Assembly (NCBI GenBank): GCA_039090855.1
Contig: CM077011.1
Span: 36,723,501 to 36,787,500 of the forward strand
Direction: 5' to 3'
Source: Macrothele yani
Lineage: Eukaryota > Arthropoda > Arachnida > Araneae > Macrothelidae
DNA length: 64,000 bases
Below the pieces are notes generated by a model. The model ran no database searches, was not told where the DNA came from, and saw only the letters and a list, made by a program, of their open reading frames with translations. Position numbers and translations under genes: made by a program. The stretch's first letter is position 1, and each line of letters begins with the position of its first letter. This document shows, in pieces, positions 21,372-32,101 of the stretch.

Positions 21372-24300
21372 CTTGAAGAATGGGATACAAAAGAAGCCTT
21401 TAGTGATGAAAAAAGTGAAGGGGAATTCTCAATTGATGCTGATATGGAAAGTTCAAATGACTTTTTCACCCTCTCACCGACAGTGCGCCTGTTGCAAAAA
21501 AGTTCTGTTCCATCAAAATTGCTTCGGTCATTTAACATGATAACTCATGATAACGATGACAGAAAGCTGAGTTCTAACCAAAAATTCACAACTTCACTGC
21601 GGACTATGAAAATACCAAAGATAAGTCCAAACTTTGCAGCTGTTTCTAGAGGCAAGCGCAGGAATGAATTACATGCACTATCGGATACATACTCGTATGA
21701 TGAAGAGGAATGTTCAAGTTCATCAGCAACATGTTCGAAAACCAGCAAAAGCATATGTTCCAGCCAGTCAGAGTCATCAGTTACCGATGAAAATATCTCG
21801 AAAAAGGCCAAGCAAAGGAACATCCAAAATACTAAAACAATAAGAAAGAAAAATTCCCACGAAATTAAGAGCTACCCTACAACATTTGAAGATAATGCAT
21901 CGGACACGGCTAGTGACCATGGAGAGATGACATCAAGTAAGGAACGAACAAATGAAAAACTGAAATTATCAACAAAAGGGAAAAAGCTAGATGCAACTGC
22001 TAAACAGTTTATGAAGTGTAAGAAAGAAATGCAAGCTGAGAAAAACAAGAAGACGCGGCGCAGTAAAATGAGTAGTAAATCAGATAAAGCTACGCTGTTT
22101 CATGATAGCACTGTCGACTCAGACAGAGACAAATCAAATTACTTGGTGCCATCAATGTCAGGCCATTGCATGCAGTCCACAGGCAGTGATGATGAAATAA
22201 CAAGCACGACATCAATAGAAGAGCGGATGGACACAGTAGCTAAAACGTCATTCAAGACAAAACAGCTAAAAACTCAGTACTGTGCACAGGCTTCCAAGGA
22301 AGCTCATGCTAAGAATTCCACGCAGAGTAAAAGGAATGAAATCCGAACTGTAAGAAACAAGAAAATTCACGAAAGTAAAAATAATTTACTAAATGCAAAT
22401 ACAGCACTCAGTGACATACGCAAAAAAAATTTGCTCACAAGCTATGAAAAAGCAGATTGTGTGACAGGGTCATCAGCATTTGAGTGTGAGGTGCAGCCTG
22501 CTAGCTTTGATAGAGCAAGGAAACAGGCATCAGGTACAAATCAGCAATACAAAGTAATGTACTATGTACAGTCTACAACAAAAACGGAAACCGAGGAAAA
22601 GAGAAAAACCCAACAAAATGAAGCCATTAAACTCAGTATATCAAATGATAATGTTGATGCCACATTCATTCTCAGTGGCAGCTCGACAACAGAGCAAATG
22701 TTTAGTTCAAGTCCAGAATCGGAAAAAGTTTGTCCAAATAAATGCAGGGAAGCATCACGTAAAGAACGAAAAGATGATGAGATTTCAATTAATATGTCTT
22801 CCTCATCGAGTGATAAATTTTCACAATGCAGTGCTGCATTAGGAGAATATGAACTCAAGAAATGTGAACGAAAGAAATCTCGAGAAATTCTAAATCCCAG
22901 GTCGCCTTTTATTCCTCGCAAGGAACCGGAAGCCAACAAAAAAGTTACTACTAACTTTCTGTGGAATATGAACGTTGAGCAGAAGAGTGCTGATGAAAAG
23001 GAATGTGAGGTCAGTCAAAGGCAAACTGATGCAGAATTTGATTCTAAACATTCTGCTGTTCCTCGCAGTGCTCTGGTAAGAAAAGAGAGAAAAGAAATTT
23101 CTGATTTGACACATGGAACAGATCGAAATGAAAAAAGCAACAGAGAAGGTAGAGGAAAAATGAGCTCAAAAAGCTCTTTGGACTCGAAAACAAAAAAAAT
23201 TAAGCCGGAAAACGTAGTAAAGATAAAAAAAGAATGCTTGAGTGACGCAAATATAAAATCCCCACTTCAAGAGGAACTTTGTGTGGATGATGAACATGTT
23301 TTGTCCAGCACACAATGCATCACCAGTCGGGTACCTCTGACTAGTCAGACAGAGAGAGAGATAAGTTCAATTCAAAATGGGATCAAAAAGCCTGAAACGA
23401 AACCTCATACCTCATCAACGGAGAACAGCAAGGGTGACAGAGCTGCCCATTCCCTAAACCGGAGAAGGAAACTTTTCCATGTGAATAAACAGAATTTTGT
23501 GCGCAGCTCTTTAAAGTCTAATGTGTGTTCTAGTGGTATGTCGAACAAGCAGGGTGACTACGAAAGAAATGCTTTTTCTCGTAAGCACAGCAATGTAAGT
23601 CAGAGTAAATGTAAAACAGGCGCAGTAAATGAAAAGAAAACTTCTCCTTCCTGTAAAAGTCCACAAACAGAATCAAATAGAAAATGCAGTCGCTCGTTTA
23701 AAGCATCTAAAACAAGTCACACGTTAAATGCAAAAGATAGCAACAAACGCACTTTTCTTAAGAAAGGCTCTTTAGATACCCCACCTAGGAAACAAAACCA
23801 GGATGTTCATAATGTTGAAGGGCAATACATTTCAACAGGTGTAACATCCGACCTATCCGTTACTAGCTCGACTCTGACCAGAAAAAGAATGGTAGAAAAC
23901 CAAGGCAAAGAGCCTGGAAAGAAACTCAAAGGTAAGTTTACTGAAGACCGCATGGGAAGCATGGAAAATAAAGATTGTACGGCTTTACTAAAAAAAAGTA
24001 GAAAGTCTGTACCATTGTTGAACCAAAATGAAAGCAAGTATTCATCTGAGGCGAAAGTGCAGACCACTAGTGAAAAGAGCAAAAGCACACTCAGTAAAAA
24101 TTTGCTTTGTGACCAGCTAACACTAAGAAATAATGAAGACGCTATGCTCAGTCCTGTTAAGATGGTGTCGAGTGATGAGGTGTACAAAAATTCTTCGGGA
24201 ATTCCCCTTACTATGTCAGATGTTTCGAACACTGGAATTAGAACAGTAGCTTCATTGCATAGCAGACAAAGCGGAAGAGAATGCCCTAGTCGTAGAGCGC

Positions 24301-24632
24301 AAGAGAGTTCACAGAGCGCCATTAACGTCAACGCACAGAATGCAGTCGCTACGCAAAGCCGTAATACAAAGCAGGAAAATGTTGTTACGGATTCCATATC
24401 CTTGCCTGATGAACAATATAAGGCAACTGCAAAACAATGCAACACCACAAATCTCGGATCCAACTGTTTGAAAGACAGAGCTGTTTCTAAGCTGGAAAAC
24501 CGGAACGCGGCAGAAGCCCAGAAAACGAAGCAACAAAAGCAGAATGCGTTCACGTTGAGCTATTTGTTGGACGATTCTGAAAGTGACATCTTTTCCATCT
24601 CTGGCAGTATTATGGATATTAACGCCGAAGAG
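21372..24632 (+). CDS. Second large coding exon of the unrecognised Ser/Lys-rich protein
   Basis: An open 3,261-bp exon (1,087 residues) between a strong acceptor at 21371 and a donor GTAAGA at 24633. Both ends are phase 0, so it joins exon 1 (phase 0 out) in frame. It begins LEEWDTKEAFSDEKSEGEF and ends SDIFSISGSIMDINAEE. Composition resembles exon 1: Ser, Lys, Glu, Asn and Thr rich, with acidic serine runs and basic patches (KKTRRSKMSSKS), very few aromatic residues and no folded domain that I can recognise. Both exons contain an SDIxSI motif and end in EE before the donor. The product is probably a nuclear, largely disordered scaffold; that role is inferred from composition only. Long antisense frames here (for instance 23807-24553) are shadows. 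Confidence 0.8.
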
Positions 24633-24933
24633 GTAAGATTTTGAACTCAGTCGCATGCAAATTAGTTGACTATCAAATGAAGCGTAGAATGTGCAAGAAA
24701 GGGGAGTAGAGGCACCTGGTATTGATTGCACATACGTTCTCAGCTCACGTGCTGATACACAGAAAGACACTACATCGCAGTAGTGAAACCAGAATCTATT
24801 GGCTATAAACGACGCTTGCTGTCATGCAGGTTGGATTCGTCCAGATCTTCACAGACGGGTAATGCAGCTCTTCAATCTATTATTCGATCTGCAGTTCCGT
24901 TCATAGAAAAGCAAACATCGTGAGAAAAATATT
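24633..24933 (+). other. Start of intron after exon 2
   Basis: Begins with a consensus donor. No gene or repeat recognised before the SINE, apart from a short TTGGCTATAAAC fragment at 24799 that resembles the SINE body. Confidence 0.5.
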
Positions 24934-25145
24934 TATATTTTGCCGCCCACTGTGGCGCGGTGGTCTAAGCGCTGGATTGTAAAATTTCCCCGAGATGGGC
25001 CCGAATAAGGCATGGGTGGTGTCTTTTTCTTAAGCTGCACTGGCTCTCTCCCCCAGAACAAGTGACCCACAAGAAATTTGGTACGAGCAACTGCTTATAG
25101 CCCATAGAGTTGCTTGTGGTGGTCCTTAAGTCCTCCACACCCAAA
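24934..25145 (+). repeat. tRNA-derived SINE, + orientation, with short TSD
   Basis: The tRNA-like head is readable in the forward direction: TGGCGCGGTGGTCTAAGCGC (A-box region). The body is CACTGGCTCTCTCCC...GCTTATAGCCCATAGAGTTGC and the end is A-rich. AAAAATATT flanks it on both sides (24925-24933 and 25146-25154). Confidence 0.8.
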
Positions 25146-25411
25146 AAAAATATTCTACGTTTCATTTGACCATCTGTTATTCAAGTTAATTTATTGACAT
25201 TCTAAATTTCAAAAGTTTTGTGTCGAAGGACAGTCATAGCCATTCTTTCAAATGTGTGTACTAAATTTAACTTTAAATACACTAAATGTACATAACTGGC
25301 ATCTTGCAGACTTCAAAAGAGTCAAGTGAAGTGGCCTTCTTTGAAAAAGAGTATTCTTTTCCCTTGTACCTGCCTTCTGGAAGAGCTTTCTTTCTTCCTT
25401 CCACTCTACTC

Positions 25412-25955
25412 CTTCGGTGTGTTTCTCAGAGAAACTTTCCTTTTTCTTCCCTTTCGTCTGTTCTGTCATTCTCTTATCTCTTTCTGCATCTCTATCCCTC
25501 CCCTTCCCCGAAAGCAAGAGGAAAAGAAGTGTCTTTTAGAGATGCAGCTTGGTGTTTGTTTTTGTTTTTTCTGTTTTCTGAGGAAAGAAAGATAGAATTT
25601 TACCACTGCTCACTTACCCATCTTCTCCAGAGAGAGAGAGAGAGAGAAATAATGAAAGAAAGGAAAAGTAAAAAAATTGAGATTTTTTTTTTATTCCTTC
25701 TGTATGTTTCACAGAGAAACTTTCCTTTTTCTTCCCTTTCGTCTGTTCTGTCATTCTCTTATGTCCCTTTCTGCATCTCTGCCCCCCCCCCTTCCTTCCC
25801 CGAAAGCAAGAGGGAAAAAAAGTGTCTTTTAGAGAGAAGTTCGGTGTATTTTTTCTCCTGTTTTCTGAGGAGAGAAAGATAGAATTTTACCACAGCTCAC
25901 TTACCCATCTTCTCCAGAGAGACAGAAATGAAAGGGAAAAGTAAAAAAATAATAT
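25412..25955 (+). repeat. Tandem duplication, about 285-bp period
   Basis: GTTTC(T/A)CAGAGAAACTTTCC followed by a CT-rich run, CCGAAAGCAAGAGG, GTGTCTTTTAGAGA and TTTACCAC(T/A)GCTCACTTACCC occurs twice, beginning near 25421 and 25706. The copies differ by small indels and by the length of an AG microsatellite. Confidence 0.85.
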
Positions 25956-26599
25956 GCTTTAAAGACTCATCCCTTTTCCTTTTAAATTGTGTGAATTTAC
26001 ACATCCTCTGTACTGGTTTAGTTCTAGGAAGCCAATATTTTGTCAAACCCGACAAAGAGCTTTGAAATTCATATAAAAATGCCTTTAATGAACTCAGAGG
26101 TGCTATGCAGCAGGTTCGCGCGAACCGTTTGTTAAAAGAATAATGGTTCAGTGGAGTCGTCTGTCAAATTCGAAGTTCGGATGAAAAGCATCGTAACACG
26201 TTTGCCAGTTCAGTACTCAGCTCTTCTGTTTTTACAGTGTTTCAGTGAGACAATACTAATATTCAGTTCCTGGAAGCCAGGGGACTTAGCTTGTTGAAAC
26301 CGATTGAACATTTGGAAAGTAGGAAAGAGATCTGTTCATTTACAATTCCGTAAAGTGTAGTTCCCATGCATATACAGTATGTATGTGTGTACCCTTGTGT
26401 TCAAAATTAAAGTAACAACTACAAAAACCTAGTTAAGAGACGACAACTGATAAAGTAGTGAACATAAGGATAGGAAATGTATGTATTCAGTGTGGTACAG
26501 TGATTCACACTTGTGAACACAAAAAAGCTAAAAAGTATGCAAATACTCTCAAATCCTGGGTCTGTGAGAAACGACATCACGTAAATCAGAAAAAAATAG

Positions 26600-27440
26600 T
26601 ACCACAGTCTTCAATATGGAATTTGATCACCACGCACCGAAATGAAAGCTTTACAGCGCCGAACCATGCTTTGAATGTGGGTGCCCACAAGAGACAGTGG
26701 GATTCTCATTCTTCCAGAAGGGCACCCTGTAGAACTGTAGGAAGAAGGGAGCGTGCAGCAATTAGTCACCCTAAAGTGTCCCAAACATGCTCAATCGGAT
26801 TAAGATCTGGTGACCATACTTACAAATCCATACGTGCAATATCTTCGCTTTCAAGACTAGCAAAGCATATGAGATCGGTTCATTGACTAGCAAAGTCATA
26901 TGAGATCGGTCAAGATTCCGGCCTACACCATTATTCCACCTCCTCTGAAATGGTCCCGTTCCCTAACGTTTATTGACTGATTTCGTTTTCCATATTACAT
27001 GAATGTTCTCTGAGAATCTGGCCACGAACATAATCTGCTCTCTTCTGTAAAGAGCATGCGTGCACATTCTTGGTGGGCCCGATGAACATCTTGACGACAC
27101 CATTCACAGCGCACTGTCTTCTGGGATGCACTCAAGGGAACAACACACACAACGGGTCATCTTGCATACAGGCCGCTATTATGAAATATTTGGTGTACCC
27201 TAGGTCGGGATACAGTCCGCCTGGTTGCCGCAGCGAGCGTCTGGGCCAATTGACGTTCCTTGTTGTTTGGATTGCGGCTAGCGGTTAACACTAATAAAGC
27301 AGTCTTCTGGAACAGAAGCGACTCCCCGACGTCCTTTCTCAGATCTTCTCGCTATGTTTTCAGTGTCCTGAAATTGTCTTCAGAAGTGGTAGAAAATGGA
27401 TTGATCCACATTTAACCATCTATCTAGTCACTTCAGGTTG
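26600..27440 (-). pseudogene. Tc1-like transposase remains
   Basis: The minus strand at 26780-26815 reads SPDLNPIEHVWD, the third catalytic block of Tc1 transposases. Scattered matches to the rest follow to the right, including a GTGTCGTCAAGATG-type block near 27085, but the frame is destroyed. The phrase GACTAGCAAAGTCATATGAG is a small local duplication at 26855-26910. Confidence 0.65.
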
Positions 27441-27607
27441 AGACTGTCCTACTTCTAATCTCCCAATAGCTGTCCATCGCAATGAAACATCTAAACGAAC
27501 TCTCCAAGACATAATGACATCTTACATATGACAGTGCAAACCCCAAGATTGTCCACGTGTTCAACTCCTACCGCTTATATACGGGATCCACTTGTGTGCG
27601 ACATACG

Positions 27608-29435
27608 CAGAGATGCCAACATCTGAAGGAAGTCATCAGTAGTCCATATGCGCGGCGTCCGTAATTCTTCCGTAGTGACGTCAGGTCAAGTCAAGTTCGC
27701 ACATTAAAATTTGCAGGGTAGCATGCGTATTTCCCAGAATATACTGCTACATTTTTAGCAATATATTAATCTCGATCGGGGACAATACTTGGATAAATTT
27801 CGCAACATATTTAAGTCCCCTTAAAATGGGGGAAAAAAACTTGAGTAAATACACAAAAAATACTACCATTTCAACTCCACCTTTTAATAAATATGTTATG
27901 TCATAAGTGTGTGATGCCACACACTTATGGTTATTCCTCCTGTTTTTTAGAGTGAAAATGCCGACCGCAATCGTCTTTTCCGCCGAGTGCGATTGAAAAA
28001 TCAACAGCACACGGGGAACAAAACCCATGGTTTTCGGATACCCGAGACGATTTTAGACACGGAAATTTTTGCAAATAACTCTCCTTGAATTTTTGACAAA
28101 TTTTTTGCGTTTTAGATCCAAGAATATTAGTAGAGACAGGTGGCCCTTTACCCTACGCTTTTGCAAGTAAATTCGTACACGACAAACACAATGGGAGCAA
28201 AGAAAGAACAATTAACTTTGAAAGATTTCAAAGCTTTATTATGCGGATAAATAGAAAATTAGCATTAAATGCTTATGATACTAAAAAACTAATCAAAAAG
28301 GTATTTTAAATTGCATAAATCAATCAATTCTGAAAAAAAAAGGATAAAATAAAACATCCCTTTGTTTAGCAGAACATTTTTACAAGAGAAAAAAAAAAAA
28401 GAACTGCACTTCGCAAGTCTGTCAAAGTAACAAAAACAATTAAGCTCTCTACCGACAGCGAGGAGCGTGGGAAAATAGGTCGCGACTGTACGCACACACC
28501 CAGAAGCTAAGAAACGTCTCATCGCAGCTGCTGCTAGACGTTTTCTTTGGCTGGTTGCCAAAGACACAGGGAGAGACTTTCTCTTGCTCTGGGCAGAACA
28601 CTGCGCGCGAAGAACAAACTCCCGGGTAGGTAACATAAAAACAGGCAATAACAGCGGCCACACATCCAGGTAGCTTAGTTTTATGCGCTCTGCCGGAAAA
28701 AAACATTCAGGATTTCTTTGTCCACAATTATTTCCTTCGATCTGATGACTATTTGCTCAGAGCATTTTTTTTTTCTGATACCCCGCCCGCCCCTTACTTT
28801 GGTGAAACAAATATGCAATAGCAATTAACTATTTAAATTACATTTTAGCAAAAAAAAAAAAAAAAAACATAATTCACGGAAACACGCGACCGCTGCAAAC
28901 ATGGAAATTCCAACGAATAACATTCCTTGTATTGCTGCGAATTTTTATTTTTTTTCACACCACTGGAACTGGAAGCCACTGAAGCACGCTTCATAACTAC
29001 AGCAATTCACGTCATACCACAACTAATCAAACTTAACAACAACAGAAAACGTGGAATCGACTCTAGTCTACCTCCATCCTCTGACAACTTACGTTAGTTC
29101 AGGACGCGGTTAAGGTTTTCCCGAAGTTAACAGACGTCGTGAATTATGAACGCCTTTCCACGGCAAGCCAGGTACAAAGTCACGTGATCATACAGAACGA
29201 TCTCCGCTGCAACATTTCCGCTTGCTTGTCGGCCAGCCAAACATGCTTGCTGTGTAACGGCTTTGTGACGTTACCGCAAAAAAACACTACATTTGACTAT
29301 GCTTGACTTTTTTTTCAAATAATTAAAAAAAAAAAAAGTTTTCCGGAAATATCCGAGATTTTTGGAAAAATCCGTAGTTTTTTACACCTTTTCCGTAGTC
29401 CGTAGTTTGAACATGATATCCGTAGTACTTGGCAT
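27608..29435. mobile_element. Non-autonomous TIR element, CAGAGATGCCA ends, inserted in the Tc1
   Basis: It starts CAGAGATGCCAAC and ends (reverse complement) CAGAGATGCCAAG. CATACG flanks both sides (27602-27607 and 29436-29441), a 6-bp duplication. TCCGTAG words are repeated near the right end (29365-29425). No transposase is recognisable; short frames at 28289-28706 have no motif. A perfect 12-bp hairpin (CATAAGTGTGTG, loop ATGC) lies at 27902-27929. Confidence 0.75.
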
Positions 29436-29529
29436 CTCTGCATACGTAAATTTTATCGTCCCGTGGCTTCCTATAGTGCCGTTGTTGGTTTAGCCACAAT
29501 ATTTGCAGCTTTCAAATAACCTGCTTCTT

Positions 29530-29750
29530 TTTTTTTTTTTGATTGGAGGTTTAACGACCACCGTGAGCAACTCAATGGGCTATAAGCAGTCGCCCGTCCC
29601 TAATTTAGGGTCACTGGTTCCGGGGAAGGGAGAGAGCCAGTGCCGTAAGACAAACACAACATCCATGCCTCACCGGGATTCGAACCCGGACCCCAGACGG
29701 ACGAATGATCAGAGGTCAGCGCCTTAGACCACTGCGCCACCGGGGCGGCT
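29530..29750 (-). repeat. tRNA-derived SINE, best-preserved copy, 12-bp TSD
   Basis: AACCTGCTTCTT flanks the copy exactly (29518-29529 and 29751-29762). On the minus strand it starts with a clear tRNA-like head: TGGCGCAGTGGTCTAAGGCG (A-box) and GGTTCGAATCCCGG (B-box). A non-tRNA body of about 140 bp follows and it ends in poly-A (T-run 29530-29540). It serves here as the reference copy for the family. Confidence 0.93.
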
Positions 29751-29783
29751 AACCTGCTTCTTGTGCACATAACGTGTGATTTT

Positions 29784-30003
29784 GGGCAGAGTTCCTCTGT
29801 TAACTAGATTTTTTATGGTTGTTGTTTTCATTTTGAGGACCAGTGTACACTTATGCAGTATATGTATTTCGATTAAATTTTAATATTGTGTTATTTGGGC
29901 AGGGCTCCTCTGTTAACTAGATTTTTTATGGTTGTTTTTATTTTGAGGACCAGTGTACACTTATGCAGTATATGTAATTCGATTAAATTTGAGTATTGTA
30001 TTA
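29784..30003 (+). repeat. Tandem duplication of the Tc1 right end, 113-bp period
   Basis: GGGCAG(A/G)G(T/C)TCCTCTGTTAACTAG through TTTTGAGGACCAGTGTACAC and TATGTA(T/A)TTCGATTAAATTT is present twice, starting at 29784 and 29897. The second unit duplicates the transposon end together with about 50 bp of flank. Confidence 0.9.
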
Positions 30004-31005
30004 GCGACTATTACCAGAAACTTGGAGAAAATTGAAAACATCAGGCAGTTTACATGGACATTAATCAGTATGTTAATTAAAATATCTTTGAGGTGCTCAT
30101 GTTGGCACTGACAAATAAACTGTCCTGTTCGAACATGTTAAGCTATCAATACATTCCCTGATTGTCCACTCTTGTTATTTTGTTAACATTCAGCATGCAA
30201 CTCATCGCACACAGCAAAGAAAGTTTTTACTGAGATCAAAAAACGTGACTTGAACTCCCCAGCCCAGAGATTATCATTTATGCTGAGATCAATCAATACG
30301 AATCGGTTTCTATGAATTTAGCTACCGCCCTTTGAATGAATCTCAATGCCACAATATGTTTATCTAACTTCAAATACGACTGCAAAAATTTATCGTTTAT
30401 ACGTTTTATTGGCGCACGATAAAAGAGCCTCTATTTTACATGGTGTTGCAATTTAAGATGAAACGAATATAGAGTGGAGCCTCGGTTATACATTTTCCAG
30501 TTATACGTTTTTCACTTTTATACATAATTCTGTGCTAGTGCCGATAGTTTACTGTAGTTCCTATCGCTTTCCTAATTCGGTTATACGTAATTAATTTATA
30601 CACTTTTAGCGTGTATACATTAAATTTTGAATTTCAGATTATCAAAAATGCACGGTTCCTTTATTCTTTTGTACGTAACCCGGTATGTTACAACTTTGAG
30701 AGAATTCAAACAGCGTCTTCTTTTTTCTTTTTTTCTAGTCATGAAATAAATGATGCAACTAAAAATTTATTAAATAACATTCACAGCAGAGGTGTAAGTA
30801 GGCACCTCTGCGCCCGGGACAAACTATAAAATCCCCCCCCATCTGTGTTTCCCTCTTACATAAATACGAGTATTTTACTAATTACCATAATAAACAACAC
30901 CCAGATTCCTCTGTTTCTCTGGAACGCTTGACGTCACAGCAACACCTACATTGTTGCGTCATCATTTATCGATCCATTCGTGTGTGCTCTCGCGATGTCA
31001 AAAGA

Positions 31006-31032
31006 ATTGCGTGCTATATGATAGCACGCAAT
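31006..31032. repeat. Perfect 12-bp hairpin
   Basis: ATTGCGTGCTAT, loop ATG, ATAGCACGCAAT. Function unknown. Confidence 0.7.
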
Positions 31033-32101
31033 CACATTGAGATGTCAAGGTGATCGCGTGCTAATTTAAAAACAATGAATTATCAATGACTCGAGTTCTA
31101 CTATTTATCCGATCTACAAAATTCGAATTAAAATCTTAATATCACGGCAAGTTGAGTTTGTATATTAATTTAATTTAGCACGAATCGAATATTAATTGGT
31201 GCGCTTTAATTATTTTTACTTTTTTTAATTTAACTAACTTTCCGAGTTTAGTGCTGATTATATTGTACATTTTGCAAAATATTGGTCTATCTATCTAAAC
31301 TCTCTGACCTACAATAGAAACTGAAATCTTGAGATGTCAAAATGGGCAAAATTGCATCTAAAATCAGATGTCGCCCCAACAGCACATTGTCGATAATTTA
31401 TATAGTTCCGATTTGCAATGCCAGATGTCGCATTATTTGTAGAAAAAGCTTCAGTATGAAGTTTCAAACTACACATTGAATAGAACAGTCTAAATCAAAC
31501 CATGAATGGAATATCATGTGTGCCGTAAAAAAAGTAATTTAATGCAAAAAAATCAAAGCAAAAGTTATTAGGGTAAGTTTACATGAATAACAACTGGACT
31601 ACAAAGAAAATTGTTAAACAACAAATATTTCATGCAGAATATTTATTTATCGCAAGGTCTTTTGAAAAACGGAAATAAAAGTATGTAATTTTCAGTTCTA
31701 ACATGAATGAGTTCTTAACTACAAGTTTTTACTATATTTCCTCACAAAAAAAAAAAACGGCGTCTATTTTATTCTTTTCAATCTGCTTCAATTAAGAATT
31801 TCACAATCTGAGGACGGGAAACATCCCCTATATATTAATAGTAATTTAAAGCTTAAAAACAACCGTCCTAGGATGGGCTATAAGCTAGTTTAACTGATAT
31901 AAGCAAAGGCAGATTCCTGAAATGGAAATGGGCTTAGACATGTTCCGAGAAAAACTGACCACTGCTGAATCCAGTCCAGTACTACTGGATTCCAAGGGAC
32001 AGGAAAAGACCCAGAAGACCATGTGGAGAAGAAATTTGGGGAGACCTTCATCCAACACTGGATAGATAAAAACTGTTGATGATATATATATATATATATA
32101 T

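Larger units (their letters stand above)
26391..29846 (-). mobile_element. Degenerate Tc1-like element containing two later insertions
   Basis: The left end (ACCCTTGTGTTCAAAATTAA, then CTAGTTAAGAGACG) matches the reverse complement of sequence ending near 29846 (ACACTGGTCCTCAAAATGAA, then CTAGTTAACAGAGG) over about 55 bases. Between them lie Tc1 transposase remains plus an insertion at 27608-29435 and a SINE at 29530-29750. Without these the element would be about 1.4 kb, normal for Tc1. Confidence 0.75.

Noticed and set aside
23807..24553. 248-codon antisense frame inside exon 2
   Set aside because: The sense frame is continuous for 1,100 codons with proper splice sites; the antisense product is Ser/Leu/Phe-rich, as expected of a shadow.
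28289..28706. Overlapping minus-strand frames of 124 and 85 codons as a gene
   Set aside because: They lie inside a non-autonomous TIR element, overlap in different frames and have no recognisable motif.
29680..29745. A functional tRNA gene on the minus strand
   Set aside because: The A- and B-box are present but the sequence is the head of a SINE with target duplications and a poly-A tail, repeated elsewhere in the window.
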